Below are positions 33,279-34,364 of a DNA stretch of 34,364 nt, piece by piece. Position 1 is the first letter of the stretch. Every line of letters begins with the position of its first letter. Below the pieces are notes generated by a model, which had not been told where the DNA came from, ran no database searches, and worked only from the letters and a program-made list of their open reading frames with translations. The stretch covers positions 147,888 through 182,251 of the forward strand of contig JACZXB010000005.1 in assembly GCA_022571845.1 (NCBI GenBank). The letters are read 5' to 3'. The position numbers were made by a program, and so were the translations under genes. The stretch is from Candidatus Zixiibacteriota bacterium. Its GTDB lineage: Bacteria > Zixibacteria > MSB-5A5 > GN15 > FEB-12.

Positions 33279-34271
33279 ATGAGCATCAAAGGTGCCGGGG
33301 ATAAGAAATTTCGTCTTAAAGTCACCGGCGAATCCATTGGTCAACGACTCGACTTATTTTTAAGTTCGAATGCCGAGCTGAATCTTTCCCGAAATCGAAT
33401 TCAGAAGTTAATCAAAGATGACAAAGTATTAGTAAACGGACAGATTCCTCAGAAGAGATTGGCTCTCTCTGCCGGAGATATAATAGATCTTACTTTGCCT
33501 CTTCCCAAGAAATCTGAGATAACTGCTGAAAATATCGATCTGGATATTCGTTTCGAAGACGAATTTCTGGCAGTGGTCAATAAACCGGCCGGTATGGTGG
33601 TTCATCCGGCAGTCGGCAACCGCAGCGGCACTCTGGTAAATGCACTGATGTATCATTTTGAAAACCTTGCTCAAGGCGGCGGGGCTGAGCGGGCAGGCAT
33701 CGTCCATCGCCTGGACAAAAACAGTTCGGGGCTGCTTTTGGTGGCCAAGACAGATGTTGTTCACCGGGAGCTTCAAAAGTCGCTGCAAGAAAGAAGCATA
33801 AAAAGAGAGTATCTGGCGCTGGTATGCGGCCGCCTAAAAGATGCCAGAGGTCTGATAAAGACTCTTATCGACCGCTCCAAAAAAGATAGAAAAAAAATGG
33901 CAGTTACCAAAACATCGGGAAGAAAAGCCGTCACCGAGTACGAACTCAAGGTCAGCTATAGAAGCTATCAACTTCTTAAACTTTCACTGCAGACCGGCCG
34001 TACTCACCAGATTCGAGTTCACCTGGCGCATCTGGGGCATCCTGTCTTTGGTGACTCCGAATATGGCGGCAGGGAAAAATGGCACCGCGGCATTTTTGCT
34101 CCGGAGAGACCGCTGGCAAAAAAACTTCTGGAAATACTTCCCCGACAGGCTCTTCACGCCCAAAGACTGGAGTTTGTCCACCCCGTAAAAAATGTCAGGG
34201 TGATAGTAGAGTCAGAGATTCCTGCCGATTTTCAGAAAGTATTAGACCTGCTGGAAAAAGAGGGCTGCTGA
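33279..34271 (+). CDS. rluD: RluD-type ribosomal large-subunit pseudouridine synthase
   Basis: This 330-residue enzyme isomerises uridines in 23S rRNA. An N-terminal S4 RNA-binding domain (about 18-75) contains SRNRIQKLIKDDKVLVNG. The catalytic domain has VVNKPAGMVVHPA, GIVHRLDKNSSGLLLVAKT with the catalytic Asp in HRLD, and GRTHQIRVHLAHLGHPVFGD, followed by ALHAQRLEFVHP. All blocks of the RluA/RluC/RluD family are present. RluD is favoured over RluA and RluC by the S4 domain and the length, though RluC is not excluded. The stop codon is also the first three bases of the 16-bp tandem repeat. Confidence 0.93.
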   Translation: MSIKGAGDKKFRLKVTGESIGQRLDLFLSSNAELNLSRNRIQKLIKDDKVLVNGQIPQKRLALSAGDIIDLTLPLPKKSEITAENIDLDIRFEDEFLAVVNKPAGMVVHPAVGNRSGTLVNALMYHFENLAQGGGAERAGIVHRLDKNSSGLLLVAKTDVVHRELQKSLQERSIKREYLALVCGRLKDARGLIKTLIDRSKKDRKKMAVTKTSGRKAVTEYELKVSYRSYQLLKLSLQTGRTHQIRVHLAHLGHPVFGDSEYGGREKWHRGIFAPERPLAKKLLEILPRQALHAQRLEFVHPVKNVRVIVESEIPADFQKVLDLLEKEGC

Positions 34272-34364
34272 GGTACAAGGTGCCTGAGGTACAAGGTGCC
34301 TGAGGTACAAGGTGCCTGAGGTACAAGGTGCCTGAGGTCCAAGGTGCCAGAGGTACAAGGTGCC
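34269..34364. repeat. Six tandem copies of a 16-bp repeat at the window end
   Basis: The unit TGAGGTACAAGGTGCC repeats head to tail six times without spacers. Copies 1-4 are identical, copy 5 (34333-34348) has one change (TCC for TAC) and copy 6 (34349-34364) begins AGAG. The array begins exactly with the TGA stop codon of rluD and runs to the last base, so its true length is unknown. The 16-base period is not a multiple of three. Confidence 0.97.

Noticed and set aside
34269-34364. The terminal array as a CRISPR array
   Set aside because: The units are 16 bases and directly abut with no spacers, so this is a simple tandem repeat.

Overview
The window is a gene-dense, moderately AT-rich stretch of bacterial chromosome with 34 protein genes and no rRNA, tRNA or CRISPR array. 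It looks like a Gram-negative bacterium outside the well-studied phyla. It has genes for CMP-Kdo synthesis, a Wza/Wzz-type capsule or O-antigen export pair, an EnvC-like periplasmic factor and signal-peptide proteins, yet it also has a RicT/PSP1 protein and the order holB-ricT-metG-tatD-rsmA, which resembles Bacillus. Frequent TTG starts and repeat-bounded ends suggest a metagenome contig from a candidate phylum. Zixibacteria is my best guess from gene content alone, with no phylogenetic test.

Layout: (1) 1-312 is non-coding and holds two palindromic repeat elements. (2) 313-1750 carries ruvX and mltG. (3) 1751-4845, on the minus strand, is a three-gene overlapping regulatory cluster: a PAS/kinase-like protein, an NtrC-like protein and a GAF-like protein, all with eroded catalytic signatures. 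(4) 5010-7725 carries gatC, kdsB and pyrG behind a strong-looking promoter. (5) 7858-14562 is a surface-polysaccharide cluster: SLBB export protein, Wzz-like co-polymerase, hexapeptide acetyltransferase, two DegT-type sugar aminotransferases and a GT4 glycosyltransferase. The acetyltransferase and first aminotransferase suggest a diacetamido or acetamido-amino sugar. (6) 14617-20268 carries a TGS-domain GTPase, a polytopic membrane protein, panC, an AT-rich Fic gene lying between panC and panD, panD, and a GlmU reduced to its uridyltransferase domain. (7) 20406-23126 carries a small secreted protein, a LytR_C-domain membrane protein, rsfS and rho, closed by an intrinsic terminator embedded at the rho stop codon. 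(8) 23132-24109, minus strand, encodes a secreted BNR/YCF48-like repeat protein. (9) 24221-34271 is one long, tightly packed run: ftsE, ftsX, envC-like, holB, ricT, metG, tatD, rsmA, a pdxJ homologue and rluD. A 16-bp tandem repeat begins exactly at the rluD stop and runs to the window end.

The strongest unusual themes are these. Several intact reading frames have lost catalytic motifs that define their families (the two-component-like trio, FtsE, the PdxJ homologue, the GTPase G4 motif). ftsX almost certainly starts at a CTG codon behind a near-perfect Shine-Dalgarno sequence. Several transcription-unit heads place promoter-like boxes so that transcription would start at the A of the ATG, suggesting leaderless mRNAs. 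Motif calls come from reading the sequence by eye; no database search, structure prediction or expression data was available.
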